A stretch of 64,000 bases of DNA from Bifidobacterium simiarum. GTDB taxonomy: Bacteria > Actinomycetota > Actinomycetes > Actinomycetales > Bifidobacteriaceae. The notes below the pieces were generated by a model, which saw only the letters and a list, made by a program, of their open reading frames with translations, had not been told where the DNA came from and did no database searches. Shown piece after piece: positions 51,068-60,437 of this stretch. The DNA lies in the NCBI RefSeq assembly GCF_002802905.1, contig NZ_PEBK01000002.1, forward strand, positions 302,177-366,176, given 5' to 3'. The stretch's first letter is position 1, and every line of letters starts with the position of its first letter. The position numbers were made by a program, and so were the translations under genes.

Positions 51068-53422
51068 ATGCCTACGGTCGCCCAGACGGTCACGCAGACT
51101 GTCACCCAGACGGTCATCCGGCCGGCCGCGCGGATCGCGGTCCGGCTGCTGCTAACTCTGCTGGCCGCCGTCCTGATCCTCGCCGGCATGAACCCGGCCG
51201 CCGCGATCGCCGCCGAACGATCGGCATCCCCGTCCGAATCGTCGTCATCGTCGTCCAGCTCGTCATCCCCATCGTCGTCTTCCTCGTCGTCGCAGTCGTC
51301 GCAATCCTCGTCGTCGCAGTCGAAAGGCGTGGCGCTGCTGATCGAATCGGAGACCAGCACCGTCATCACCAATACCAGCGGATACAAGGCCAAGGTAACC
51401 ATCCGCAACAACACCGACGCCAGTCTGGACGCGGGCACGCTGGAGATCCTCACCAGTCCGCGGTTCTCGTTCGATTCGAGCCTGCTGATGCAGGAGTGGG
51501 CCGACAACACCGAGGGCGTCGATCCCCGTCTGCAGCACCTGTCCACCGTGCTCGGCTCGGCCAAGGTGGGTTCGATCGACCCGGGCAAGAGCATGACCAT
51601 CGCCATCGTCGTGCCGGCCGGCAAGGACGTGCTGTCCCGCTTCACCACATGGGGTCCGAAGCCGCTGGACTTCGTCTACGCGAGCCCGTCCGCCGACACC
51701 GTGCACATGCATTCCTTCGTCACGCGCACGCAGGACGGCTTGAACATCGAGGCCACACCGAAGCTCGGAGTGGTGGCCGCCCTGCCGCTGACCTCGTCGC
51801 AGTGGAAGGTCGGCGACACCGCGGTCAAGCGTCTGCTGACCCAAAAGCCGTCCACCGCGTCGGAATCCAAGCTGGGCATCACCACGCTGAGCAGCGAGGC
51901 GAAAACCGAGCAGAACACCCTCAGCGAGGTTCTGGAACGGCATACGGGGATCCAGACCATATCCGACCCCGACTACCTGTCGTCGTTCGGCGAGCAGCCA
52001 CGCACCACGGCGATCATGCAGCCCGACGGATTCGACATCGCCGCCGCATCGTCCACCTACGGCGGCATCGACTGGAAGTCGGCCGGCATCACCACCGATT
52101 CGTGGAATGCCGCGACGTCGCTGGAACAGTACCGTTCGGCGACCCAGTCCGACACCAGCCAGTCCGGCACCGCGCAGTCCAATCCGACGCCCCAGACCAA
52201 GCAGGCGGATCCCGCCACGATCGCCTGGCAGAGCAAATCCTCGTGGAGCCTCAAGGCCCTGACGCTCGCCAAGCAGCAGGGGTATTCCACCGTGGTCGCA
52301 GAATCCGACTACGAGCCCGACACCCCCAGCGCCGTACACACCTCGAAGATGGTGGTGCACACCTCGGCCGGAGCGGTGACCGTGCTCAACACGCAGCGCG
52401 AGCTGAGCACCCTCGCGCAGGACACCGCCACCTCGCATACGGCCAGCGCGGAGAACACCTTCACCGGCCGTCTCTCCCGCTTCATCGCGCAAAGCGCGTT
52501 CTACCAGATGGAGGCCCCGTACGAGGACCGCGAACTGCTGATCTCGCTGGGGTCCAATCCCGACGCCGACCGGCTCGACACCCTGATGAGCGCCCTCGAA
52601 TCCTGCTCCTGGCTCAAGATCGACTCCCTGAGCTCGCTGATGAAGGCCACGCCGTACATCGGCACCGAGGAGGCGAACGAACGGGCCGCGAAGGTCGCCC
52701 AGCCCAGCGGGGACGCCGCCCAGTCGATCGAGGAGTCGCTGCGCGCACTGAAATCCTCCCGCGATACCATCACGCGCTTCCAGAACAACGTGCTGGCCGA
52801 AACCAGCGGCGCCTCGCAGCCCAAGCCGTCGGCGAGCGCGACCACGCTGATCGGCAACGGCGACGCCCAGCCCTCCGTATCGCTGACGGCCCGGCAGTGG
52901 ATGACCCAGATCCTCGAAGCCCACGACGAGATGGCGATGAAGGCGTTCAGCTCGTCGAGCGTGCAGAACACGATCATGACCCGCGGCGCCCGGCAGATGG
53001 CGTATCAGCTGTATTCGGGGGTCTCGCTGGCCCAGCCGGATTCGATCAGCATCGTCAGCCAGAGCGCCAAGATGCCGATCACCATCGCCAACGACCATCC
53101 GTACGCCGTGCGGGTGCGGTTCGCCTCGGCCTCGGATTCCGCGCTGTTCTCGACCACGCAGGACGGCGAGGTGGTGGTGCCGCCGAATTCGGAGGTGCAG
53201 GACACGATCACCGTGCATGTGCTGCAATCGGGGACGGCGAACATCCATATCACATTGCAGGACCATGAGGGCAATAGTTTCGGAGCGGGGGCGGATGCCC
53301 GCGTGACCAGTGTGCTGCAGATCAACGATCGCAGCGGATACGTGATTCTGGCGTTGGCCGCGGTATTGGGCGTGGTCGGTCTGTGGCGCCAATTCAACCG
53401 TGTAAAGGATCCCGACGAATGA
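51068..53422 (+). CDS. DUF6049-family secreted/membrane protein (Rv3909-like)
   Basis: A large extracytoplasmic protein of about 784 aa. A signal sequence (IAVRLLLTLLAAVLILAGM..AAA) is followed by a Ser-rich stretch, then a long mixed domain with YKAKVTIRNNTDASLDAGTLEI near the start and VRVRFASASDSALFS near the end, and a C-terminal membrane helix (YVILALAAVLGVVGLW). Its place between the NUDIX gene and murJ matches mycobacterial Rv3909. The stop overlaps the murJ start (ATGA), so coupling with peptidoglycan-precursor export is likely. The start is uncertain: ATG 51068 begins a plausible signal peptide; TTG 50957/50960 are alternatives. TQTV repeats precede the signal helix. Confidence 0.8.
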   Translation: MPTVAQTVTQTVTQTVIRPAARIAVRLLLTLLAAVLILAGMNPAAAIAAERSASPSESSSSSSSSSSPSSSSSSSQSSQSSSSQSKGVALLIESETSTVITNTSGYKAKVTIRNNTDASLDAGTLEILTSPRFSFDSSLLMQEWADNTEGVDPRLQHLSTVLGSAKVGSIDPGKSMTIAIVVPAGKDVLSRFTTWGPKPLDFVYASPSADTVHMHSFVTRTQDGLNIEATPKLGVVAALPLTSSQWKVGDTAVKRLLTQKPSTASESKLGITTLSSEAKTEQNTLSEVLERHTGIQTISDPDYLSSFGEQPRTTAIMQPDGFDIAAASSTYGGIDWKSAGITTDSWNAATSLEQYRSATQSDTSQSGTAQSNPTPQTKQADPATIAWQSKSSWSLKALTLAKQQGYSTVVAESDYEPDTPSAVHTSKMVVHTSAGAVTVLNTQRELSTLAQDTATSHTASAENTFTGRLSRFIAQSAFYQMEAPYEDRELLISLGSNPDADRLDTLMSALESCSWLKIDSLSSLMKATPYIGTEEANERAAKVAQPSGDAAQSIEESLRALKSSRDTITRFQNNVLAETSGASQPKPSASATTLIGNGDAQPSVSLTARQWMTQILEAHDEMAMKAFSSSSVQNTIMTRGARQMAYQLYSGVSLAQPDSISIVSQSAKMPITIANDHPYAVRVRFASASDSALFSTTQDGEVVVPPNSEVQDTITVHVLQSGTANIHITLQDHEGNSFGAGADARVTSVLQINDRSGYVILALAAVLGVVGLWRQFNRVKDPDE

Positions 53423-56400
53423 GCTCGAACAACGGCAATTCCGGCAATTCCGTAGGACGCAATTCCATGATCATGGCCGTCGGCACGGCGGCCTCCCGAG
53501 TCACCGGTCAGGTCCGGTCGATTCTGCTGGCCGCGGCCATCGGCACGACCGGCATCGCGGCCAACGCCTATCAGACCGGTTCGATGATTCCGCAGGTGAT
53601 CTTCACGCTGGTCTCCGGCGGCATCTTCAACGCGGTGCTGGTCCCGCAGATCGTCAAGACGCTCAAGCACAAGGATGCCAACGAACGGCTGAACAAGCTG
53701 ATCACCGTGGCCATCGCCCTGCTGGTGAGCATCACCGCGGTCATGATGCTGGCCACGCCGCTGGTGACCCGTCTGTATGTGAACCCGAACTGGGCGCCGG
53801 AGCAGCGTGCGCTGGTCAACTCGTTCACCCTGTGGTGCATGCCGCAGATCTTCTTCTACGGTCTGTATCTGGTGCTTGGCCAGATTCTGGCGGCCAAGGG
53901 CCGGTTCGGCATGTACGCCTGGAGTTCGGTGTTCGCCAACATCGTCAGCTGCACGGGATTCGTGCTGTTCATCGTGCTGTTCGGCAATGCGGCGCGTCAG
54001 CCGATGGACTTCTGGACGAACGACAAGGTGTTCCTCACGGCCGGTACGTGGACGCTGGGCGTGGCGATTCAGGCGCTGGTGCTGTTCGTCCCGCTGGTCA
54101 GGCTCGGTCTGCGGTACCGGGTGAAGTGGGGTCTGCACGGCATCGGTCTGCGGTCGATGGGCAAGGTGGCGATCTGGTCGCTGGCCCTGACCGTGCTGAA
54201 CCTGCTGGTCGGCATGGTCACCTCGCAGGTGAATACGGGCGCCCCGCATGCCGGCAACGATCTGTATGGCATCGCCGGCAACGGCTCGTACCAGTACGCG
54301 TATTCGCTGTACATCCTGCCGTATTCGCTGATCGCGGTGTCGATCACCACGGCGGTGTTCCCGAAGCTGTCCCGGGCCATCGCCGACCATGATCTCGTCA
54401 CGGCCCGCGAGGATCTGAGCTCCTCGATCCGTTCCGTGGCGCTGACGATGTGCTTCTTCACGGCGGCGCTGATCGCCATGCCCGTGCCGATCACGCGCGC
54501 GCTGCTGCCGTCGGTGAGCGTGCAGGAGGCGCAGCTGATCGCCGGACCGATGATCGGCCTGTCGATCGGTCTGGTGCCGGTGAGCGTGTTCCTGCTCATC
54601 CAGCGCACCTTCTACGCCTTCGAGGACGGCAAGAGCCCGTTCCTGTACGCGCTGCTCAACAACGGCGTGCAGATGGCGCTGCTGCTGACGGCGATCAAGG
54701 TGTTCCCGCCGCGGTATTGGGCGATGCTGGTGGGTCTGACCCTGTCGATCGCCTACTACGCGAGCGTGCCGGTGATCTTCCTGATCCTGCGCCGACGGTT
54801 CGGCGGCAATCTCGACGGCCGCCGGATCGTCCTGCTGCATGTGAAGGCCGGTGTGGCCGCGGTGGTCGCCGGCGTGGTCGGATGGTTCGTCGGCAAGCCG
54901 CTGATGATGGCGTTGGGGGTGCGGCTCGGATCCGATTTCGGGTCGGGCCCCGGTCCCGCCGGTCGGGCGGGTGATGCCGGAGGTGCCGCGGCGGCCGGAG
55001 CCTCGGGGGCGGGAGCCTCGGGGGCTGCGGGAGCCGTGCCGGCCGAGCAGATGAGCTGGGTGAGTGCGGTGATCATCTGCGTGGTGCTCACCATCGTGAT
55101 CGCGGCCGTGTACGCGGCACTGCTGTGGGCGATGCGTGTGCAGGAGTTCAAGGATCTGATCGATACGGTCCAGCGCCGGGTACTGCGCCGCACGGCTGGT
55201 TCGGGTGCGGGTTCGGGATCGGGTTCGGATGGCTCGGCCTCGGCGGCGTCCGGTTCGGCCGGTTCGGATGGTTCGGCCGGATCCGGGTCATCGGGGTCCG
55301 GTCCGACCGACGGCGACGGCGATACCGGCCTCGGCGCCGGAGACGGCAGCGGTGACGACGGCGACGGTTCCGGAGACGACGGCTACGGCGGCAAGAGCGG
55401 ATCGAATGGGTCCCCGTCGTCCGCGTCTGCGACACCGTCTGCGGTACCATCCGCGGTACCGTCCCGCACCCCCACGGTGGAGACCGCGGCCAGACCGACG
55501 GGCAGCCCCGCCTATAGAATGACTACATCCGTTAATCCTTTGCAGAATCGATTCGCTTACGAGAAGAGCAGCACTATGTTGAAACCGGGACTTGGAGACA
55601 CCCTGATCGATCGCTACACCTTGGTACAGGTGTTGCGCGACGAACCGGGGCTGTCGGCTTGGCGCGCCAATGACGGCACCATGGCACGAGATTGTCAGGT
55701 GTTCCTGATCACCAATACTGAAATCGCTTTCACTGCGAATGAGGTGGCGTCGGCGCTGGCCCTGAACCCCAACCCCCGTTTCACCCCCATCCAGCAGATC
55801 CGCAACGAAGGCGGCGCCTGCCTGATCGTCACCGATCTCGACCCCGGCATCTCGCTGGCCCGTCATCTGGCGCACAACACCGATCACCCGGAGCGCGCGC
55901 TGAGCTTCGACGCGATCCGCACGATCATCGGCGAAACCGTCGAGGCGGCGAACTCGCTGCGCGCCTCGGGCCTGAACCACCGGGCCATCAGCGCGAACAC
56001 GATCCGCATCACCGCCCGCGGCATCACGCTGGCCGATGCTCCGGTCTCCGCCGCACTCGTCGCCCCGCAGCTGAGGGCCGAGGAGAATCCCGACGCCGAG
56101 GCGCTGACCATCCGTCAGCTGGCCGCCGTGCTGTTCGAAATGGTCACCGGCCATATCTTCGTGCCGGATTCGGGCGTGACCCCCGCGGTCATCCGCGAGG
56201 ACGCCCCCGAGGAGTTCCGCATCCTGTGCGTGCGTGGTCTCGGTCTGCACGGCGAGGGCGAGGCCACCCCGGTGCCGATCAGCACGCTCGGCGAGTTCGA
56301 GGCCCTGCTCGGCTCCTGGAAGCAGATGCCCGAGCTGACCAAGGACGATATCGATCTCGCCTCCCACCCGTCCAGCCAGTCGATCGAACTGGTGGACGTC

Positions 56401-57615
56401 GCCCGGCACGAGGACGCGAACATCGTCTCGATTCCGCAGTCCTTCATCTCCCACCCGTCCGATGAGGGGGAACCGTCCGCGCTGACGAACGGCCGTAACG
56501 AGTGGAATGCGAACCAGCTGCTCTTCCCCGCCAAGCAGGAGGTCGATCTCGTCTCCCCCGACGAGTTCGAGCAGAACCTGATGGAACCGCTGCAGATGGG
56601 CGGACGCACCGGCAGCGCCAAGCCGACCGTCGGCCTCGACGTCTCCTCCATCCGCCATCCGAACGACACCAACGACATCCGACTCGGCGACACCGACGCC
56701 AGTGGGGAGCCGCCCGCCTTCCCGCCGATCGCGGCGAACGTCGGCGCCACCACGGCGGCCGCGCAGGAGCCGATCGACAGCGAGGCCACGGTCGTCATGG
56801 CTCCGCTGCCCGAGGGATACGAGCCTCCCGCCGCCACGGAGACGCCGTCCTACGAGGATATCGGCGACGTGGATACCGATGACGACGGCTCCGACCACGC
56901 GACCAAGGGCCTGCATGGCTGGAAGCGCATCGCCATCATCGCGGCGATCATCATCGCGCTGCTGGCGGTGGTCTTCGGCTCGGCCTCTGCGCTGGGCATG
57001 TTCTCCCCGAAGTCGGAGGCGCAGAAGTCCGATCCGTGGCCGTCGATCAACACCTCGGACGTGGCGTTCCCCTCGCAGGGGTCCAGCGACTCGGCGTCCG
57101 CCAGCGCCTCGGCCTCGCCTTCGGCCACCGCCAGCCAGAGCGCTTCGGCATCGAAGTCCGCCACGGCCAGCAAGTCGGCCTCCGCTTCCGCGAGCGCGAA
57201 GGACACCAGCAGCCCCAAGGTGATCACCGCCGACAAGGTGGCCAAGAGCGTGCCGACCCCGGCCAAGCCGAAGAACACCACCGAATACGAGACGAACACG
57301 CAGACCTACCTGAACATGCCGAACAACCTGCAGGGCCGCGGCTGGTACGTCCAGCTCACGCAGCCGCAGGACGTGTACAAGATGCAGATCGCCATCAAGG
57401 GCGGCGGCGGTTCCGGCCAGATCTACGCCGGCGCCACGCAGGACAACCCGACCGGCGGCGAGAAGGTGGCCGACTTCAACTTCTCGGATACCGGCGTGAC
57501 CGACGTGGAGTTCACCAAGACGGTGAAGACCCAGGATCTGGTGATCTGGGTGCCGCTGGACACCACGCCGAACAACGGTCGAAGCCTGTACTTCAACTAC
57601 GTGAAGGTGTACTGA
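53419..57615 (+). CDS. murJ: MurJ lipid II flippase fused to a pseudokinase and an extracellular domain
   Basis: A 1398-aa MviN/MurJ protein that flips lipid II for peptidoglycan synthesis. Residues 1-about 580 form the 14-helix flippase (GTAASRVTGQVRSILLAAAIG at the start). Then come a Gly/Ser/Asp low-complexity linker (about 600-700) and a kinase-like domain (about 715-960). The expected HRD catalytic loop reads HRAISANTI and the DFG position reads LADAP, so it is a pseudokinase. A juxtamembrane segment with DSEATVVMAPLP, one helix (IAIIAAIIIALLAVVFGSA), a Ser/Ala spacer and a C-terminal beta domain follow. Mycobacterial MviN has the same plan and is regulated by PknB phosphorylation and FhaA binding. 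The ATG overlaps the upstream stop. The linker has an AT-rich, promoter-like patch near 55510-55590. Confidence 0.92.
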   Translation: MSSNNGNSGNSVGRNSMIMAVGTAASRVTGQVRSILLAAAIGTTGIAANAYQTGSMIPQVIFTLVSGGIFNAVLVPQIVKTLKHKDANERLNKLITVAIALLVSITAVMMLATPLVTRLYVNPNWAPEQRALVNSFTLWCMPQIFFYGLYLVLGQILAAKGRFGMYAWSSVFANIVSCTGFVLFIVLFGNAARQPMDFWTNDKVFLTAGTWTLGVAIQALVLFVPLVRLGLRYRVKWGLHGIGLRSMGKVAIWSLALTVLNLLVGMVTSQVNTGAPHAGNDLYGIAGNGSYQYAYSLYILPYSLIAVSITTAVFPKLSRAIADHDLVTAREDLSSSIRSVALTMCFFTAALIAMPVPITRALLPSVSVQEAQLIAGPMIGLSIGLVPVSVFLLIQRTFYAFEDGKSPFLYALLNNGVQMALLLTAIKVFPPRYWAMLVGLTLSIAYYASVPVIFLILRRRFGGNLDGRRIVLLHVKAGVAAVVAGVVGWFVGKPLMMALGVRLGSDFGSGPGPAGRAGDAGGAAAAGASGAGASGAAGAVPAEQMSWVSAVIICVVLTIVIAAVYAALLWAMRVQEFKDLIDTVQRRVLRRTAGSGAGSGSGSDGSASAASGSAGSDGSAGSGSSGSGPTDGDGDTGLGAGDGSGDDGDGSGDDGYGGKSGSNGSPSSASATPSAVPSAVPSRTPTVETAARPTGSPAYRMTTSVNPLQNRFAYEKSSTMLKPGLGDTLIDRYTLVQVLRDEPGLSAWRANDGTMARDCQVFLITNTEIAFTANEVASALALNPNPRFTPIQQIRNEGGACLIVTDLDPGISLARHLAHNTDHPERALSFDAIRTIIGETVEAANSLRASGLNHRAISANTIRITARGITLADAPVSAALVAPQLRAEENPDAEALTIRQLAAVLFEMVTGHIFVPDSGVTPAVIREDAPEEFRILCVRGLGLHGEGEATPVPISTLGEFEALLGSWKQMPELTKDDIDLASHPSSQSIELVDVARHEDANIVSIPQSFISHPSDEGEPSALTNGRNEWNANQLLFPAKQEVDLVSPDEFEQNLMEPLQMGGRTGSAKPTVGLDVSSIRHPNDTNDIRLGDTDASGEPPAFPPIAANVGATTAAAQEPIDSEATVVMAPLPEGYEPPAATETPSYEDIGDVDTDDDGSDHATKGLHGWKRIAIIAAIIIALLAVVFGSASALGMFSPKSEAQKSDPWPSINTSDVAFPSQGSSDSASASASASPSATASQSASASKSATASKSASASASAKDTSSPKVITADKVAKSVPTPAKPKNTTEYETNTQTYLNMPNNLQGRGWYVQLTQPQDVYKMQIAIKGGGGSGQIYAGATQDNPTGGEKVADFNFSDTGVTDVEFTKTVKTQDLVIWVPLDTTPNNGRSLYFNYVKVY

Positions 57616-57631
57616 CGGATCACAGCTATGA

Positions 57632-57666
57632 GAACCCCGGGATGATCACTCATTCCCGGGGTTCTC
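57632..57666 (+). terminator. intrinsic terminator of murJ
   Basis: A GAACCCCGGGA/TCCCGGGGTTC stem with a short loop begins 17 bp after the murJ stop. Confidence 0.85.
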
Positions 57667-57703
57667 GCATATTCGGCGGTTATTTCCTGCCAGTAAGCCA
57701 AAC

Positions 57704-57753
57704 CAGCCCCCTCTGGAGGGGGCTGTCAGCTTCGCTGACTGGGGGAGGTCAAA
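57704..57753. repeat. REP-like two-hairpin element
   Basis: GCCCCCTC/GAGGGGGC is followed by GTCAGCTTCGCTGAC and GGGGGAGGTCAAAC. Same family as 6992-7043 and 59968-60015. Confidence 0.75.
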
Positions 57754-57794
57754 CGTAACACCCCCAGAGGTCGAACGGACGACAGGCGCCCTTG

Positions 57795-58343
57795 TTACGC
57801 CAGCGTGTCCTTGATCGCACCGACGAAGTAGTCCAGATCGTCCGGCTTGCGCGAGGTGATCAGACGCCAGCCGTTGGCGTCGTCCACATGCAGCTGTTCG
57901 TCCACGTAATGGCCGCCGGCGTTCTCGATGTCGGCGCGGATGTACCGACAGGGGGCGGCGGTCTTGCCGGCGATCAGACCGGCGTTGACGAGCAGCCAGG
58001 CGCCGTGGCAGATCGCGGCGATCGGCTTGCCGGCGTGGGCGAATTCCTGGGCCAGATCGATGGCGTCCTCGTTCACGCGGATGCGGTCCACATTGCAGGT
58101 GCCTCCGGGCACGACGAGCAGATCGTAGTCGGCGGCCTGTACATCGGACAGTCGGGCGTCCGGGACCAGGGTCTCGCCTTCGTAGCGATCGTGCTGCACG
58201 GTCTCGCACGGGTCGAGCGTGGTGGCGGCCAGCGTCACCGAGGCGCCGGCTTCCTTGAGATCACGAAGGGGACGGGTCAGTTCGGTCTCCTCAATGCCCC
58301 AATTGTTGACGATGATCAGTACCTTTGACTGTTCCACGGCCAT
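57795..58343 (-). CDS. DJ-1/PfpI family protein
   Basis: A 182-aa cytoplasmic protein of the class I glutamine-amidotransferase-like superfamily. The nucleophile cysteine is in [14 protein letters not shown] (elbow xCHG), and the conserved Glu is in [14 protein letters not shown] near the N-terminus. The [28 protein letters not shown] block is typical of PfpI/YhbO proteins, described as general stress proteins, deglycases or glyoxalases; which activity applies here is not known. GGAGG lies six bases before the ATG. It diverges from trxB and is inserted in an otherwise conserved actinobacterial block. Confidence 0.9.
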   Translation of the reverse strand: MAVEQSKVLIIVNNWGIEETELTRPLRDLKEAGASVTLAATTLDPCETVQHDRYEGETLVPDARLSDVQAADYDLLVVPGGTCNVDRIRVNEDAIDLAQEFAHAGKPIAAICHGAWLLVNAGLIAGKTAAPCRYIRADIENAGGHYVDEQLHVDDANGWRLITSRKPDDLDYFVGAIKDTLA

Positions 58344-58530
58344 GGTTCCTCCTTGGCATACGATGCGGTTGTGGTTTCCTTCCACCCTCATTATGCCCGG
58401 ACTTCCCGGACGGCGGCGGGATGACCACGCAGCGGATCGACCACGGCTGACCGACCACACGGCTGACCGACCGGGTCGGCTGGAGGCTGAACATCCGGGA
58501 CCCGCCGGAGCGTGCGGTACCGTTGGAGAC

Positions 58531-59808
58531 ATGACAGATCATGGACGTAACGCAATCATCATCGGTTCCGGACCGGCGGGATACACCGCGGCGATCTATC
58601 TGGGCAGGGCCGGGTACGATCCGCTGCTGATCGCCGGCGCACTGACGCCGGGCGGTCAGCTGGTCAACACCACCGAGGTGGAGAACTTCCCCGGCTTCCC
58701 GGACGGCATCCTCGGCCCCGATCTGATGGAGCGGATGAAGGCCCAGGCCGAACGATTCGGCGCGCGGATCCTGTACCGCGACGCGGTGCGCACGTCGCTG
58801 ACCGGGGACGTCAAGACCGTCGTCACCGACGACGGGACGGAGTACACGGCCCGGACGGTGATCCTCGCCACCGGCACCGCGGTGCGCAAACTCGGCGTGC
58901 CCGGCGAGGAGGAGTTCTCCGGCAACGGCGTCTCCTACTGCGCCACCTGCGACGGATCGTTCTTCCGCAACCAGCCGATCGTCGTGGTCGGCGGCGGTGA
59001 CTCGGCCATGGAGGAGGCGGATTTCCTCTCCCGGTTCGGATCCTCGGTGACGCTGATCCACCGCCGCAGCGAATTCCGCGCCTCGAAGATCATGGTCGAT
59101 CGGGTGCGCAGCAACCCGAAGATCTCGCTGATGACGGATACCGTGGTCACCCGGGTGATCGGCGAGCAGGAGTACCGCAAGACCTCGGCGGGAGCGGCCG
59201 ATACGGTTATGGCCGATGCGGTTACAGCGACGGTGGCAGCGGTGCCGACGGGTACGACGTCGGGCGAAACCGGGCCCGCGGATGTCGGCGCACAGGCCAG
59301 CGCACAGGCCGGACTGAGCGCGGCGTTCAGCGTCTTCGGAGGGCTGGGATCCGGCGGACTGGGTGCCGGCGGATTGAGTGCCGGTAGCGGCACGAACGGG
59401 ATCAGCGCCCTCTCCTCCACGTCCGGCAACGACGGTAAGGCCGGGAGTACGGACGACGATCAGGCCGCCGGTGGATTCGCCTCGCTGCTGGGCGGCGGCA
59501 CGACGACCGAACGGGAGTCGGCCGCGGCGGTGGAGGTACGCAATGTCGTCACTGATGAGACCACTGTCATCCCCGCCAACGGCATTTTCGTAGCCATCGG
59601 TCATGTTCCGCAAACGGGATTCCTTGATTCGGCAGTGAGCCGTGACGACGACGGCTACATTCTGGTGGACGGCGCTTCGACCCGGACCAGCGTCCTCGGC
59701 GTCTTCGCCGCGGGCGATGCCGTGGATCGGGTGTACCGTCAGGCCATTTCGGCGGCCGGCATGGGCTGCCGGGCCGCACTGGATGCCCAGGAATATCTCG
59801 CCCGATAA
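58531..59808 (+). CDS. trxB: thioredoxin reductase with an insertion of about 110 residues
   Basis: A flavoprotein that reduces thioredoxin with NADPH. The FAD motif is [17 protein letters not shown], the redox pair is in [10 protein letters not shown], the NADPH motif is [16 protein letters not shown], and the C-terminal flavin motif is [17 protein letters not shown]. Family members are about 310 aa; this one is 425. The excess lies after VTRVIGEQ (DNA about 59170-59525): a Gly/Ala/Ser/Thr-rich block with [15 protein letters not shown] repeats, in what is normally a short surface loop of the NADPH domain. The rest is intact, so activity is likely kept. No thioredoxin gene follows, unlike in mycobacteria. 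The ATG follows GGAG closely. Confidence 0.92.
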   Translation: MTDHGRNAIIIGSGPAGYTAAIYLGRAGYDPLLIAGALTPGGQLVNTTEVENFPGFPDGILGPDLMERMKAQAERFGARILYRDAVRTSLTGDVKTVVTDDGTEYTARTVILATGTAVRKLGVPGEEEFSGNGVSYCATCDGSFFRNQPIVVVGGGDSAMEEADFLSRFGSSVTLIHRRSEFRASKIMVDRVRSNPKISLMTDTVVTRVIGEQEYRKTSAGAADTVMADAVTATVAAVPTGTTSGETGPADVGAQASAQAGLSAAFSVFGGLGSGGLGAGGLSAGSGTNGISALSSTSGNDGKAGSTDDDQAAGGFASLLGGGTTTERESAAAVEVRNVVTDETTVIPANGIFVAIGHVPQTGFLDSAVSRDDDGYILVDGASTRTSVLGVFAAGDAVDRVYRQAISAAGMGCRAALDAQEYLAR

Positions 59809-59848
59809 ACGAGCGAAGCGGGTTTCACGCGTTGTGTTTCACGGCCGA

Positions 59849-59864
59849 TGTTTCACGTGAAACA
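59849..59864. promoter_or_regulatory. parS centromere site
   Basis: A perfect TGTTTCACGTGAAACA palindrome, the canonical ParB-binding site, 41 bp after trxB. Half sites TGTTTCACG (about 59835) and CGTGAAACA (about 59869) flank it. Confidence 0.95.
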
Positions 59865-59967
59865 AACGCGTGAAACATCGACCGCGCCGGCGGAAGCGTC
59901 CTTCAAAAAAGGATGAGGACCCCGATGAGCCAAACGACACAGTATCTCGATATCCATCACCAGATAC

Positions 59968-60015
59968 TCGACCACCCCCAGTCGGCTCCGCCGACAGCCC
60001 CCGCCAGCGGGGGCA
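59968..60015. repeat. REP-like two-hairpin element, inverted
   Basis: Reads GACCACCCCCAGTC, GGCTCCGCC, then AGCCCCCGCC/GGCGGGGGC-type arms. It is the complement of the family at 6992 and 57704. Confidence 0.7.
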
Positions 60016-60236
60016 CGAAACTATGCTCCCGCCGGACCAAGCCGCTCCCGCCGGACAAACGATCGGTGATCGTTTGTAGCAGTGCGCCTGCACAGGCGCA
60101 CGTCGCACAACACGTCGGGAGCTGGCTCGCGAAGCGAGACTGAGGGTGGTTGAACAACGCTTTCGGGTAGGCGTTTGACCTCCCCAGTCAGCGACCGTAA
60201 ATCAGCTCACTACCGGCATCCGCAGGACAAAGCCGC

Positions 60237-60295
60237 TCGCCTGTCGGCTCGCCTGAGTCCTAAAAACGCCGCCGGAGTTTTCTTTACGGGCTCAG
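60237..60295 (-). repeat. repeated terminator element, copy 2
   Basis: The inverted match to 16511-16568, including the AAAACxCC..GGCGTTTTTAGG hairpin and GAGCCGACAGGCGA. Confidence 0.75.
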
Positions 60296-60316
60296 CCTCC
60301 GCCGGCGGGGATGGGC

Positions 60317-60387
60317 GGTGTCCGACCGTAGGCTAGGAGCCAGCTCGCTGGCTCCGGGGCCGAACGGTCTTGAGTGTGTCGGACACC
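60317..60387. repeat. nested hairpin downstream of parB
   Basis: Outer arms GGTGTCCGAC/GTCGGACACC enclose ACCGT/ACGGT and an inner GGAGCCAGC/GCTGGCTCC stem. It lies 50 bp after the parB stop and may end the parA-parB transcript. Confidence 0.65.
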
Positions 60388-60437
60388 GTTCACCCCCACC
60401 CACCGACTATGCCAGTCGGATGAGGCGACCGATAAAG

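Larger units (their letters stand above)
59809..60437. other. 629-bp intergenic region between trxB and parB
   Basis: No supported gene. It holds a parS site with flanking half sites (59821-59876), an inverted REP-like element (59968-60015), palindromes AAACGATC/GATCGTTT and GTGCGCCTG/CAGGCGCAC (about 60056-60100), a composite second REP unit (about 60118-60190), copy 2 of the tgt-terminator repeat (about 60237-60295) and a large nested hairpin (60317-60387). Short reading frames are made of these repeats. Confidence 0.65.

Noticed and set aside
59870..60160. Short ORFs between trxB and parB
   Set aside because: They run through parS and REP-like elements, lack ribosome-binding sites and show no protein family features.
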